A stretch of DNA of 64,000 bases from Aphelocoma coerulescens (lineage: Eukaryota; Chordata; Aves; Passeriformes; Corvidae), in contig NC_091017.1 in the NCBI RefSeq assembly GCF_041296385.1, forward strand, positions 49,474,214 to 49,538,213, in the 5' to 3' direction. Position numbers and translations under genes: made by a program. Within the stretch, counting starts at the first letter, position 1, and each line of letters starts with the position of its first letter. The notes beneath the pieces were generated by a model. The model saw only the letters and a list, made by a program, of their open reading frames with translations, was not told the DNA's origin and did not search any database. Positions 37,071 to 50,719 of this stretch are shown here, in pieces.

Positions 37071-40000
37071 GTACTTGAATCAGCACATTAACTTTCAGCT
37101 GATGTACTTAGAGTTATAAATAATAGAGCTGAAAAAATTAACTAAATTTAGCATTTAAACACTGAGTGGTATAGTTTCATTCTCTGCCAGTTGTCCTTCA
37201 ATATTTCCTCAAATAACTTAGTAAGTAAAATATACCAACAGCTTGAGGGTAGCTGGATGTGCTGAAATAATGCTCTGTTTATTTTCCTATTTTTTTTCTG
37301 CTCATTGTCTCTTTCTCTTACCTCCCTTGCGCTCTGATCTATTTTCTTTTAAAATTTTATTATCATTCACTGTTTCATTTGCGATTTCTCAACAGCCTTT
37401 CTTAGTAAATCCATTTGTCTCCAAAGTGACTGTGCTTATCCCTTCTCAAACTTATCTCAAAGTCCTTGAATACAACTATTGCTCTGTTTTTTCCAAGATG
37501 TCCTTCTCAAATTTCTGAATCTGTTTCAACATAGTTCCAGACTTCTCCACTCTAGTGAAAACAATGATACTAAATTCTGTTCTTCCCATAATGCATTTCA
37601 CCAGGAGTAACATAAGTTTTCAAAAATTTTTTGAGAAGCTCTCTGGAACACAGCCTCTGGATTAAAGTCACCACACAGGAATATGATTAAAAACAGCAGT
37701 GTATCTCTTAATGCTCCTGGAATATTATGGTGAACAGTATACGGCATGTCTTCATTGTTTTGAAAGGATTTGCAGAAATGTAAAAGATATCACATGCCAA
37801 ACCGGGGTATACAGAGTTGTTAATAACCATCTTTCTCCACTAAGCTAAGCCAGCCAAATTCCATCAGATCTGAAAAAACTGGAAACAGTTTTTTTCCTGT
37901 TTCATCTTCAGGTACAGGCATCTAATAAGTGTTTGGCTTGAATCTTGTTGAAGAAAGACAGTTATGAAAGTACACAAAGTTTCCTAACATTTTTTTCCTT
38001 CTCTTTTCCTCAGGAAATTCTCCAACTTCTTGAAGTCCTATTTACTCTTAGTCTGTCTGGGCTAAATCCTTAGGTGAATTAACTTTGCAATCTGGTTTGG
38101 TCTCCAAAAGTTAGGAAGAGTAGGATGAATGAGCTATTTTTCCTATAATACCAAGGATTATTGTTGTGCCCCATGAAATAAATCTCTGTACTTACAAAAG
38201 CTATTACAGCTTAGCATGTGTTTAATGATCTCAGACACCTCTGTGATTTTCACTCTTCATTTCAATCAGTTCAGGATCAGGCGTGCTCTGGGAGGAGTGT
38301 AATCTGCAAATTTATACTTCTGTAGTGTGAATTTTAAGCAGACTGCATCCTTTCTATGCTCATCTTTTGCAATATTTTTCTTTGTACATCTTTTAAAATT
38401 ACCATTTTGAAATTTTATTATTGGGAGTTGTAAAAATATTAACTTGATCATGTGTAATTTTCTCCAGCCCTTTTCTGATCTTTCATATTTGAGAAGTTTT
38501 AAATGGAGCCCCTTGATATTTCTGTCCAGTGAAAATTTGTATGAATAATTTTGTTGGTCTGCAGATTTTATTATGCCAATATTATCTCCTTTATTGTCGT
38601 TGGGGTGTAGGGGTTTTTCCTCAGATACTTTCCTGGTTTTGCCTGATTTTCTCATATCACCTCACGTTTTTTCCTTCTATATGATAGTGTTTGTGTTTTG
38701 CTCATCTCCAGATCCCAGATGAGTTACACATATCTGTATATCTAACAAGAACAGTAAAATGGTTTTAATTTTTAAAAAAAGGTTGTTTTATTGATGTCAG
38801 TAAATCTTTACTTCATTGTAAGGTATAGGAGGATAAAATATCTTTTTTTGTTTTTTTGTGGGTTCTTTTGGTGGCACTGGGGTAGAATATTCTGTTTGTT
38901 CTTTTCTTCCCCCCATCTATGTGACAGTTAAATAACTGCAAAATAAAGTGTTTAGAGGGAATACCTGTTCTTAGTTGCTTCTGTTGATGATTTCTAACTA
39001 TATTTTGAACACTTAGATATGGAATAGGCTGTATGGCTGTTTACTTCAAAAACTGGGAGAATCCACTTTCAAATGTCTACTTCTGATTGTCAGTTGCTGC
39101 TCCAATGATGTTTAAGTTTTTCAGATAATGACTTTGACATCCCTATCAGGAATGGGAAACTGCAGTTAGGTTGCTCTTAGAGTATTCAAATAGATGATAC
39201 AGTGCATAGTCTTGTATTTGTGAAGACTAAAGACACAGGCAAAATAAAAACTGCAGAAAAAGGTTCCTCTGGCTATACATCTTATCTATCATATTGAATG
39301 CTTATTTATTATGGATATAATGGACTTCTACAATCCTTTTTTTTTCTAAGAAAAATTTCTAAGAAAATTATATTTCTTGCACCAATAATCAGCTCTTAAT
39401 TAAGACTTTTGTCTTTAAAGCCTTGAAAATTATTTGGTAATGAATTTACTAGCTATAAATTTAAATGAGTGAATTGCTTTGCACCAATAAATCCATTCCT
39501 TTTAAATTTTTTTTTAACACAGTATAACTATTAACTTGTTAAAAATAATCACAATCCCTGAAGGATAAGTGAGCACTTATATGAAAAAAGAAATGTGTTT
39601 GATTTCTCCTTGCCTATGCTTAAAACATTCCAGTAAGATTCACTAAGGTTATCTACAGATCCAAATAAATTTTCACAATATTGAGTCATAATGTCAGTAT
39701 TTTAAAGACTGTAGAAGGATGTAGAATTCACTGCATGCTTACCTGTTTGAAATAGAAAAATTGTCTTTTCAAGTCTGTATGTTTTCTGGACTTTTGATAT
39801 GATAATATATTTGTTAGAAAATGTTTCCCAGTATTTACACTTAGAGTAGAACCACCATAAGAGTCAAATATAGTCATAAGACTATTGAGGTGTTTCCATG
39901 TGCTGCATCTTGGTGTTAATTAACATAAGATACTCATGCATTCAGCAGCCAGTAGTTAAATTCTGCCTCCTGCTGAGCTTTTTTTCTTACCAGACCCTGA

Positions 40001-40474
40001 ATAATCTGTGAACTGAATGTGTTTTCAGTAATTCCTGATACCGTATTTTCTAGGACTAATTTTTTTAAAATAACCACTGAAAGATGAATGAATTCTACAA
40101 TATATCCTTTTGCCTTTTATTTTGCTGTCTGGCAGCAAAAATAAAATCTGACACAACGGTACAAATACTGCCAGTGCTCAAAGGTTAAAAATGGTGAGTA
40201 GCTCTCTTGTGAGGCTTATATACATTCTAGCAAGGGTAGGTCTGCATGCAGTTTTTGAGAAACTTGTGCTAAAAATATAAACGTGCATTTAGTAGTTCAT
40301 TGATTGCTTAAAATAGGGAAACATATTACAGATTCTGCTGATGAATGTGGGTAGCACCTAAAATGTCAGTTATACAGACCATTTCACAGTTCAACTGAAC
40401 TTACCTTCCTTGAATTAATTTATGGAGAGGGGCACATTTATTTTACTCTCCTGTATTTTGTTTCTTGGTTAGTT

Positions 40475-40487
40475 AAAAAAAAAAAAA
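40475..40487. repeat. Poly-A run, 13 bp
   Basis: This is an uninterrupted run of 13 A, with no recognisable element body to its left. Confidence 0.85.
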
Positions 40488-43400
40488 TCTGCAGCTATTG
40501 AGGCTCTTTAAGATGTTACGCAGATAATAGAAGCAAATTGACAAAAAATATCTACATCAAGTCTTAGCCACTAAGTAATTTTTCTCAATTATTTCTTTGG
40601 CAAGACAAATATGTTTTTGTATGCAAAACTTGGTGTTGTAGTTAATTATCTCTGTAGATACAGCACATCAGTAAGATTTTAATTAAGAAGTTCTCTGGTT
40701 ATCTCTTTAGCAATCTGTTTTGGAATAGGATTGTAACTGCTAGGTAATGAAGATGCTGTGATATTTCAACTCTAATTTAAAGTCAATTTTCCTGTCCCAA
40801 TCTTTGGCCTTTGCTCTCAGAAGTTACCATCAGAAAGCTTACCAGAAGTTTTCTAGATGAAATTATTTTCACTTATCAGTTTTGGTAATGATAAACATAA
40901 ACTCTTGGAGATTAGATTATAGCAACAGTGCAAGTTAGTGAACTGATAATTCTCATGGAGGAAAAAAAATCCATAAATTTATTAATTAATAAAAACATTA
41001 TCAAAATACTCTCAGATTTTTTTTTGTGTAAAAGAAAATAAATTCAAGGTGTATTTTTACAATATTTAATATATTATTATGTAGAAATACTAATTGAAAT
41101 TGACTTTTTAAATTTCCACCAAATCACAAAATAAATATATGGGTAGGATATCAGGTTAAAATTTCAGTAACTTTTATAGTTTTTTATTTTAGTCAGTATT
41201 TCCTTATACAAAGAATATATGAGGACTTTACAGTGAAAATAAATGTGTTCTTTCTTTTGGTAATTGGTACTTATGTGCTCTGCACCATACTAAATAGCAG
41301 TGAACAGGAATGAAGGACATCTTTTTCTCAGGACACTTGGAAAAGTGATCTGAGGGCCCCAAATCCATAATGTGCCTCTGCAGCAGAGTCAACAGTGTTG
41401 AAACCACCAAGCACATGAATTATATATCCATTTTGAATCTCTGTTTATGTATAGCACAGAGGTGGTCTGCAGTGCTCTTATAAATTCTATTATCAGCACT
41501 ACTAACAATGGATCCATTGACAGAGTTGCCGCTTAAATGCTTGAATTTGTACTTGAAGTTGTGACTTCATTAAGGATATATTAAGTTATAGCCCAATTAC
41601 TTGCCTCTTCTCTTTGACATAATTTTTCAAACTCTGAATGAAAATGCATATCTTCATGTAACTGAACTAATGCTGGGATGGGTCAAAAAAGCCAAACCAA
41701 AACAAAAAAACCCAGCTCATGACATACATAGGTTCAGATGATGGCTTTTTATTCTGCTGAAATGTGGTGAATCCAAGCAGAAGTTTTTAAAATCAGTTTC
41801 AGTATTGTTCCTTCCATTGTCTGCCTCTCAATCTAATTTGCTTTTTGCTGCCAAAGACGGTGCTTCTGTGTTTGTTTAGACACTGCTCCCAGGAAGAGCA
41901 CTACTCTCTGAAACATTTTTTTACCATATAAACTTTATAAGGCAAGATAGATTGTTACAAGGAGGTCATCAGCTACTGTAATTTTTTTCTGCAGTTCTGT
42001 GGTATCGGATCAATGTAGCAATTATTCAAAGTCAGCACAACACAGACTCGTGGCTCTGTGTACATACCTGTGTTGACTTAGGAGTGTATGAGTCCCACAA
42101 CAATAAAGCAAAACGAATATATAGCTAATGAAGTATGTAAAGTGGGTATCTAAAGAGATGGACCTGCATCCGTCAGGTCACCTTGTGTAAATTCTCACAA
42201 CTGTATGCAAAGTTTTTCTTCTCAGTTTTTCTCTTTTACTCCAAAGCTAAGTGCAAGAGGAGTGACTTTTCTAGTCTATAACTTATAGCTTTATATTTTT
42301 GATCATGGCTGAGGGCGAAAAAATGTTTTGGATTTTGTATCAATAAGATGGCATTAAATTACCTATGATATTAAATATGCATTTAGGATTTTTTTTTTAA
42401 TTATTTAGTTCTTTTGGCCTTTACCTGTTTTAACAGCCTCTACTGTGTGGCTCATTTCCTAAGTAAAAGGACAGTTTAGTGTTTTCTTATTAAGCATAAT
42501 GCTACTCTACAAAAATATCTCTTTCTCTGAGTGAAAAAATCTTTACAGTAACTGCAGTGATATCCCATTATTTGTTGCATGAGCAGAAAATCTATTTCTT
42601 TGCAATGAATAGATACTTACAGTAATCACCAACAGAAGAAAAACTACTTGGCTTTTAATGGCCACATGATGGAAGTGTTTCTTAATTTCTTATTGTGCAT
42701 TTTAGTTACTGCCTGATGTTGCTGTACCTCAGAATAAATTTCTGTTACTAATGGAAACACGAACAAAAGTGGACTCAATTCCCCAGACTCAACTTATCTA
42801 TAGCAGTCTCCTAAAATTATGCATTGAATTCCTTATCATGTGTCTTACACTTTGGAAGAAGTTTATATATCTTGCTCTAATTAACATTGATCTTGTTCCT
42901 GATGTACTGAGCTCTCTGTGGAGTTCATAGTCTCTTGAGCTCTGTCCAGGGAATTAGAGGTGCGCATATTCTGATTAAATATTTAATCAAACCCTTAACA
43001 ATCTATTTTCCCCTAATTCCCTTGCTACAAATGGGAGTATAGTATTGACCTAAAGAAGACAATATAGAAAAGATGTACTGTGAAAGAGAATGATGATATA
43101 TTTCCCGATTTTTTTTTCTGGGATGCCAGGACCTAAGGATAGAATTGAGACAGAGGTCTAACTCTTTCATTACAGATTTCCATTCTGTTGTCAGCATAAA
43201 TGATGGAAGTAACAAATGTACCAGTACCACATATGCAATAATACATATACATGTAAAAAACTCCACTCTTGTTTTGAAGGGTGTGCTGATTTGCATCCGT
43301 ATCATGTAGAAACAAATATGCAGAGAGTTAAACATGGGGAAATCAATGGCCTGTCCTGATTCAGCTTGATGGGTGATGGTTTGGAATGATGACAGATAAT

Positions 43401-44571
43401 ATGTTTAGACAAGTAGGGTGTAAATATGTTTGGGTTTCTGTTATTTACATTAAGTGCCAAAGAGAATGCTTGGAATTGGCATATGGAAATTATTTTTCAA
43501 TAACTATTTACTGATTAATTGTACAAAGCCAAAATTTATTTTCACTCATAAGTATAAGCATACTGCAGGTCATGCAGGAGTGAAGGAATACTACAGTGAT
43601 CTATGACTACTTCTTACTGAGTCTAGATGACTTCACTAATGAGGGTTATGTGTTCCCACTAAAAATTTCCCTAAATGGGGAAAATGAAGTCAGCACCATG
43701 GGCAACAGGTTGAGACAAGACTCAAAAATGCTGAGCCTTGTTAGTGAACTTTATTGTGCATTGTTTGTAAAAGGGACTCTGCAGCTCACTGGTAGGTGGC
43801 CAGAATTTTTAGGCAGTGAGTGGTTATGGGGGTCAGTTAGGTGCTAGGATGTGGATCATAGTAGTATGCTGAACTGGATGATGTCTACCATGCTAAATAA
43901 TAGGAGGGAAACATTAATGCAAGATGCATTGCATACTGTTTTAAGCCTCCAGCTTGGAGATGAAGGGAGTTAACTCATATTTTTCAGGGAAGGCCCTCCT
44001 GCAGGATTTGTACTCCAAGACCCTTTACAGAGCAGGTGATCCTTTCTATTATACATTGTTGTGGATTTTGTCTTCTTTCCTATCTTAGCCTTCATACATT
44101 CCTTAGTCTGACAATGTTCAAAGCCAGCCTTTCATAACCATTTGATAACGAGGGTTTAGTTTATTTTAGAAGGGGAGAAGTTCTTGTCTTTTAGTTATTT
44201 GCACCAAAGGTGTTCAGTTTTGCACAGGATTACAAGAGGACTGCTGTGTTGAAGAGAATACTTGGGCCACTAAGTACAGATCTATAGATCTCCTGCATTG
44301 TAATCATAGCCACCTGACACTATCACTTGAAGTAGTTTGGCCTCCATTTCAAATCTGATTAGGTTTTTGGTCTAAAAAATTCTTCTGAGTTCCAGCACAT
44401 CACTCTTCTGATGCTTGCAAAGTATTAAACGTCTGGCAAAAGTACATTTTGGCAAACTGGTCAAAGCAGAGGAAGTGAAAAATGGATCTCTAGCTGTTAA
44501 GGCTTGGAAATCTATAGGAGTGCAGTAATATACTCTCAGTAGCCCAGGTCTTAAGGCTATAGAGTATACCT

Positions 44572-44660
44572 CATTTGGTATCAAATGCCTCATTTGATCA
44601 CAGAGGCATTTGTGATCACAGAGCATTTGATTTGAAGCTGATTTGAAGCTGATATGAAGC
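44572..44660. repeat. Compound short tandem repeat
   Basis: Two adjacent arrays are visible. The first is CATTTGATCACAGAGG (44591-44606) and CATTTGTGATCACAGAG (44607-44623), followed by a partial CATTTGAT. The second is an 11-bp unit TGATTTGAAGC at 44628-44638 and 44639-44649, then TGATATGAAGC at 44650-44660. A weaker CATTTGG/TCAAATG copy lies just to the left. Replication slippage is the likely origin. An open frame on the minus strand crosses it but gives no known protein. Confidence 0.8.
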
Positions 44661-44727
44661 TGCTCAGGGCTACCTTTCCTAAGATGCTGCTGGTCATGAT
44701 GCAAACAAATGTGTAGGTGAGACATGC

Positions 44728-44842
44728 TGATCTCAAGGTGTCCTGGGTAACCTGCTCCAGCTGACCCTGCTTAAGCTGGGAGAGTGGACTAAATGTTCTC
44801 AAAATATCCCTTCCAACCAAAATGGTTTTGTGGTCATTCTAC
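44728..44842 (+). mobile_element. CR1 LINE, 3' tail fragment
   Basis: The plus strand carries the CR1 3' terminus: 'gggtaacctgctccagctgaccctgcttaagctgggagagtggact', then 'aaatgttctcaaaatatcccttccaacc' and a decayed 'aaaatggttttgtggtcatt' end. It is short (about 115 bp), 5'-truncated and clearly diverged. Confidence 0.78.
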
Positions 44843-47800
44843 TAAAAAAACCCAGGAAAGCAATTTGTCAACATCTGTTTTATTGTGGGATGACACACCT
44901 AAGAATTCCTGAAAATACGTATTATATATCTAGCTCTGAGGCAAATACCCCATGAGAGAAGTGCACTGGCTAAACTTAAATGTTTGAGGGACTCTGGTCT
45001 TTCAGATCTTAGCACAGATTTTGTTTTGTGAAGGAAGGGGTCTTGCATGTGTTGTCCTAAAGTCAGGATAAATTTGAGCTGCTATTATTTCTGCAGAGTG
45101 AAAAACTGTTTCAGTTCTTCTACTGTACCCTTAACTCTGGTTTTTATTTTAAAATGTCTTACTGGCTGCGACTTTGTAATATATACTGCAGCCTTTAGAT
45201 AACTGAAGGATAGCAGAGAAAATGATTTATTAGACTGAAATATCACTACTATACAAACACAACCAGCTGGTTTGAGTAAGTCTATGATGCTAGGAGGCAA
45301 ACTTTCATTATATGTATAATGATAACAAAAGATCTATTATGGATTTGTGGGTTAATGAACTGTGTGAATAATTCTATCACTAGGCTGCAACCCAGCAGAC
45401 CACTCAGTGCTCACTAAAGGTAATATTACAGTGGTAATGGCAGAGAAGAGTGAATTGGACAAAAGAGAGGTTGACTCATGTCTTCAGTCTATTTTTGAAT
45501 CATACTTTGAATTATGCTTTAATTTACTGTTAAAAATGACCAAATGTCTCTCTGGTGGAAATATTAAAATCTATGCCTCCTATAGTTTTAGTATCCTTTT
45601 GACATTTGATGCTCTTAAGTTATAATGAGGACATAGAGACCTGCATTAACTAGTGATAAAAAAGGTACTTTTACCTTTATGGAATGACAACTGCAATCAG
45701 AAATACGGTCTTCTGATAGACTGTTGGGCCTATTGACATTCTAAAAATAAGTTTACAGGGCTGCAATAAAAGGTGGTAAGTCCAGGATTTCCTTTCCAAA
45801 GTTGTTACAATGTATGAGTATGTCTCTAAAATATTGTGTCTTTGAGTTTATTTGGGTCTCAGATAATTACTAGTACCTTAGTGAAAGCTTTAAAGCAGCA
45901 AAGTAAGAACAGAGAAACTGACCCTATGAGCCTTACTTGTTGTATAAGCCTTTCCTCTTCTGTCCATCTTTCCAAACCTTCTCATCCTACCAGATATACA
46001 AATGGTGCTTAGTCCTGTTATAAATGATTTCTCAACCCTGTTACAGAGGACAGTTTCTGAAAGATTAGGAAAGTGATGCCAAGATCGATATGCATTAACT
46101 GATTAAAATATAGAGGCTTATTTTGAGAAACTTCACCAGAATGGCCATGAACCATAGCTTACCTTCATGTGATAAAGTTCCAAGTAATAGTAAAATGTTA
46201 CAGTACTGAAAAATGAGAGTTGTGAGTTTAGTGATTTTGCTATTCAGTTCTTTATAGGTGTTGATATCAGGTTTGTCTATGGCCCAGTTAAAGATAATAG
46301 AAGAGTCATTTCCTTTAGTGTTTTTTTAAATTATTTTTTCATTACAGTGTTAGCATTTATTCTCTGTTCTATTCGATATGAAAAACTTAGTGTTGAAAAG
46401 AGATGAAACATAATAGAAGAGCTATCCCACATGTGAAGACATTCAGATATCAAAATAAAGTTTGTAAGAGACAGAAAATTATAGCAAATGCTAAGATATC
46501 AGGACAATAAAATATACTGCACTCAAAGACTGAATGGAAACCATGAAGCGTTAACTGCTCATGTCTAGGGAGGGAAATGAATAGAAGTAGAAGCAGAAAA
46601 GAAACTGCTCAGGCTAGAAATAGCAATGGACTGTCATAAAGGGTCTAAATATTTAGAGTTTAATCATCAGGTCCTTAAAGGGGAATATATCTCATATTCC
46701 AGAGGTGACTTGGAGCTGAAGTCATATAGAAAATTTTTCTAGCAAAGCAATATGCAGTATACTTTTCTACCTGTATTTGCTACTGGGATTTTTAATTTTC
46801 TGGTTTGGGGGTCTGGTTTTTTAAATTAGATGACTGCATATTTTGGAGACAATTTGTTAGAACAGAAAGGAGCAGGAAAGTCTTACTAAAATGTCTTTAG
46901 CAAACAATACACAGCGGGTGAGGATAATCCATCCATCCATTCATCATTTCAATACCATGTCTAATGGTATTGTCTAGCTCTTCAAGCTGTTTGACAAGCA
47001 AACAATACATCAGCTTCTCAGCCTAGGCACTTTCAAAGCAATTTTTCTATAAGCAATATACATAGTGGAAAATCACCTGCTTCAGTAACATTTCTGCCAT
47101 ACTTTTGAGTCACCAAGGGTTACAGAAAAGAGCTGGAAACATGTTTTAGCTGTTATTTTGCAAGCAGTTATATAAAGAAGGCCCTTTCATATGTGGGTTT
47201 TTTTCTTCACGATGTTCTCAGGAAAATAGCACCTGAAAAGCAAATTGTTCCCAAATGGGAGTTCAAGAAGTGACTAATTTTTGGTTTTATTTTCCAAAGC
47301 ACTGAGACCAAATGTCTACTACATCTAAAGAAGAATTGCATGGTATCACTAGAAAAATTAAAGAACTACCATGAAGGTTATTTAATTGAGTCTAAACTGT
47401 CTGCTGGTATTGATTTTTGAGAGAAGATGAGCCCTACAAGCACTAGTTAATGTCAATTGCATTGCTAAGGAGAGCAATACAGTAACTCAGTCATATGACC
47501 AGAAGATTTCGCATCAGAAATGCAAACTATAATAAAGCTCTGTCTTTGAAAAATTCCAACCATTGTCTTAGTAACAACTTTGTGGATTCATTTTTAAATC
47601 TGTGTAACTTGTTTGTAACTTCTTATAACTGGAAGCTGCTTACTTAGAGTTTAGCATATAGAGATTTTAAGTATGTGTAACCTCTTTTTGCAGCTTCTAT
47701 TCTCCTAGGGAGAGGAAATAGGACCACTTTTAAATCCTGTTGGCAGGGCAATGTGCATGTCCTCATGTGCTGCTGTAAATGAACGGATTTTACACAGTAA

Positions 47801-47884
47801 AAGTTTGTCCAGCTAGAGATGAGGTTCATCTGCAGTTCTGTCTATCAATTTCCTGTCCTTGTAAAAGAAATCACATCAGTCTGT
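44843..47884. other. Unassigned DNA
   Basis: No recognisable gene or repeat. A short run of ATCC units (about 46929-46945) and ordinary AT-rich sequence are present. Confidence 0.5.
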
Positions 47885-48180
47885 TACAGAAAACAAGACT
47901 TGAAGTAGAGACCTTGCTCAAAGGTAGGATGAACTGTGTTTGTGATAGGTATTTGTTCAACTCCCTTCTGAAAATAACCAGTGATGAAAATTCCATGTTC
48001 TCTTTCAATATATAATTTTCCTTACTACTGAAGTTTTTTCTTGTTATGGAAGAACTCTCTCAGGAAATGCATTCTGTATTCTGAATCTCTGATCATTCTC
48101 ACCACTCAACTGTCCTACCACCGTTTGATTTATATCCTTCTGTTGCTGTGACCAGACTGGAAAGTGTGCTAATCTTTGCT
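47885..48180 (-). mobile_element. Possible ancient CR1 relic
   Basis: The plus strand has pieces that follow, in order, the antisense of old CR1 3' regions: 'caactcccttctgaaaataaccagtgatgaaaattcc', then 'actgaagttttttcttgttatgg' and later 'ttgctgtgaccagactggaaag'. The match is poor and rests on recall of the pattern, so this may be a coincidence. If correct, it would be an insertion much older than the other copies. Confidence 0.25.
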
Positions 48181-49980
48181 AGTAAGCTTTCAGCTGGGTA
48201 GTAGGAGGGTTATTTCACACTTTAAAATGAGGTTTCTGTTGTGTGCATGTATTTTAGCAGCTTGATGTTCACGATTCCTGATCACATTATGATTCACTGT
48301 ATCTTCCTTGCTTCCACAGAGTGTGGTATGGAATTTTGCCTCCATCCATAGCAAACCGCATCTTTTTCTATGTGCCTTCTCCCAATGTATTGTGTGGTTC
48401 AAATCCCAATTGATTCTGCTGTCTGATGTGTTTGCTGATGCTTTCAGCTTGCAAATTGAATGCATGTACTCTCCCATACTAATCATTAAAAACATGCTGA
48501 GTAGTACCAATAGTGGGACAGACTCACACAAAACCTTGCTTTGTGTGTTCCCCCATTTGAAAATGAGCTAGTGATGACTCTTCCTGGGCAGCATTATCAT
48601 TCTAACTATTTTTCCCTATTTTGTGGTATGAACATGTTACATTAAACATGTGTCAAAAACCTGGATAAAGGCAAAATATCTTCCTCCTACTGCATCTGCC
48701 CCTATACCAAAACCTATAAATCTCCTGCAGAAAGAAATGAGATGAGTTAAACATAGTCTTTCATAGTGCCTGTCAGTCTTCTCCTTCTCTGTGCCTACAG
48801 CTTATTTTTAGAATTTTCTGACAGTATTTCCCCAATAAATAATATTTAACTGGTCTATAATTCTCTTGCTCTTACCCGCTTTTACTGCATTTTAAGGGTA
48901 CCCAAGTAATTTTTCAGATTGTCTGTACTCCTCTAGTCCCATCCTAATTTTCAAAAGTAAAACTGAGTTTGACTCCTCTGACAGTTAGTCTTGTGGGCCA
49001 AATTTCATCAGCACTTTGTAATCAACTAAGAATCACTAGCCAGTTCTATACCTTTTGTAACCTGGTTATTGACCACTACTGATGCTAGCTGTCAGCAAGT
49101 TTGATCTTTATCAGATATTTGCTAGAAGCTAAAGCTCATATTAATAAATAAAGTTTTCATATTCTTTTTGGTTTTGTCTGTGAATTACCTGTGCTTGTAA
49201 TTTCATTTTCTTCTTGTCACTGAGGAGTTTGTGAAATATTTTTTCTGCTATCCTGTGTCTCATGCCTTTTGTGGATGATTTCATGTGATAGTTTGTGACA
49301 CTTACAGTAGAGAGCCAGCTTTGTCCAAAGATTTGTATTTCTTCTCTAGTCTGCATTCAGACTACAAAATCCTGTAGTTGTGTGGTGCAGGATTCCTGAT
49401 AAGTCATCAGTCTAGCTGCTGGAGAAGCTGGTAGTCTCACTAGAGGGCAAGGTAACTTGTCATTCACCCCTTCAGTGCAGTAGAGTCCCAGTGGGGTTTA
49501 CCTGGATGCAATGGAAAAGAAAATATCTCTACCAGAAAAGAATGCTTTCTGTGTATATACATAGAAAGAAACAGAGAGAAAATGAAAAGAAGAAAAAAAC
49601 CTGACTGAGATGAAGTCTTGATTTAATTGAGCCCCCTGAATCAATTTGTTTAGTTATTTAGAACTCTTCACCTATCGGTGCTCCCCAGGTAATCATGCAG
49701 CAGTAATATTAACCCTTCAATGCTTGCCAGTACTAGTAGGTACTTCCTGTTTACCAAGCCTGTGTTGCTTTAGATAATTCTGTGCAGGCTCAATAATACT
49801 TGTGAAACTGTATAAGAAATCAAGATTGAGAAAGTGATGCAAAAATGGTATCTTTTATGACCTCCTTCAAAAAATTTTTAGCTGCATTGATTCTCTTCAG
49901 TGACTTTGAATTAGCTGACAGTATGGAGTTTCCTTCATGCTAATTTATGATTTGAAAATTTTAGCATGAAATTATGAATG
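48181..49980. other. Unassigned DNA
   Basis: No feature is supported. Open frames at 48190-48531 minus (113 codons) and 48308-48571 plus overlap on opposite strands and have no family resemblance. Confidence 0.5.
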
Positions 49981-50719
49981 TAGTTTCCCACAGCATTCTC
50001 CTGGGGAAACTGGCTGCTCATATCTTGGATATATGCACTCTCTGCTGGATAAAAAATCGACTGGAAGGCTGTGGGTGGAGAGTGGCGGTGGATGGAGCTA
50101 CATGCAGCTGGCAATTTGTTACTAGAAATGAATAAGCATGTGCCCAGGTAGCCAAGAAGGCCAATGGCATCCTGGTCTGCGTCAGCAATAGTGTGGCCAG
50201 CAGGACCAGGGCAGTGATTGTCCCCTGTACGTGGCACTGGTGAGGTCACACCTCAAGTGCTGTGTCCAGTTCTGGCCCCCTCACTATGAGAAAAGCACTG
50301 GTGCTGGGCAAGGCGCTGGAGCACAAGACCTGTGAGGAGCAGCTGAGGGGGCTGGGTTTAGTCTGGAGAAAAGGAGGTTCAGGAGGAACTTATCACTCTC
50401 TACTACCACCTGAAAGAAGGTTGTAACGAGGTGGGGGTTAGTCTCTTTTGTCAAGTAACAAGCAATATGATGAGAGGAAATGGCCTTGTGTCAGAGGTTT
50501 AGAGAGGATATTAGGAAAACTTCACAGAAAGGGCTGTCAGGCATTGCAAAAGGCTGTTCAGGGAACTGTTTTAGTCACCATCCCGGCAGGCATTTAAACA
50601 CTGTGTAGATGATACTTGGGGACAAGTGTTTTAGTGCTGAAGATGGCAGTGTTAGGCTAATGGTTGGACTCAATTATCTTAGAGGTATTTTCCAACCTAA
50701 ATAATTCTATGATTTTATG
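49981..50719 (+). mobile_element. CR1 LINE with partial reverse transcriptase, internally deleted
   Basis: The plus strand starts inside the CR1 reverse-transcriptase coding region ('gcattctcctggggaaactggctgctca', then a 'ggagagtggcggtggatggagctacatgcagctgg' block). At about 50125-50135 it jumps to the 3' part ('gtgcccaggtagccaagaaggccaatggcatcctgg'). It then runs through the usual 'cactggtgaggtcacacctcaagtgctgtgtccag' and 'ttggactcaattatcttagaggtattttccaacct' blocks to an AATTCTATGATT terminus at about 50719. Several hundred bp of reverse transcriptase between the two parts are missing. The coding frame is also broken by stops, so it is dead. It is the longest CR1 copy here. The minus-strand open frame at 49935-50249 is antisense to it. 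Confidence 0.92.

Larger units (their letters stand above)
24851..44571. other. Long unassigned AT-rich stretch
   Basis: No gene, RNA gene or identifiable transposon can be supported in these 19.7 kb. Homopolymers include T10 at 35416-35425, T16 at 35431-35446 and A13 at 40475-40487; a TA/CA microsatellite lies at 37026-37070. Open frames of note are 32421-32693 minus (90 codons, see findings) and 38266-38655 minus (129 codons); neither resembles a known protein. The stretch may be intergenic or part of a large intron. Confidence 0.5.

Noticed and set aside
48190..48571. 113-codon minus and 87-codon plus open frames
   Set aside because: They overlap on opposite strands, have no recognisable protein and lack good splice sites.
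49935..50249. Minus-strand open frame of 104 codons
   Set aside because: It is antisense to the CR1 copy at 49981-50719.
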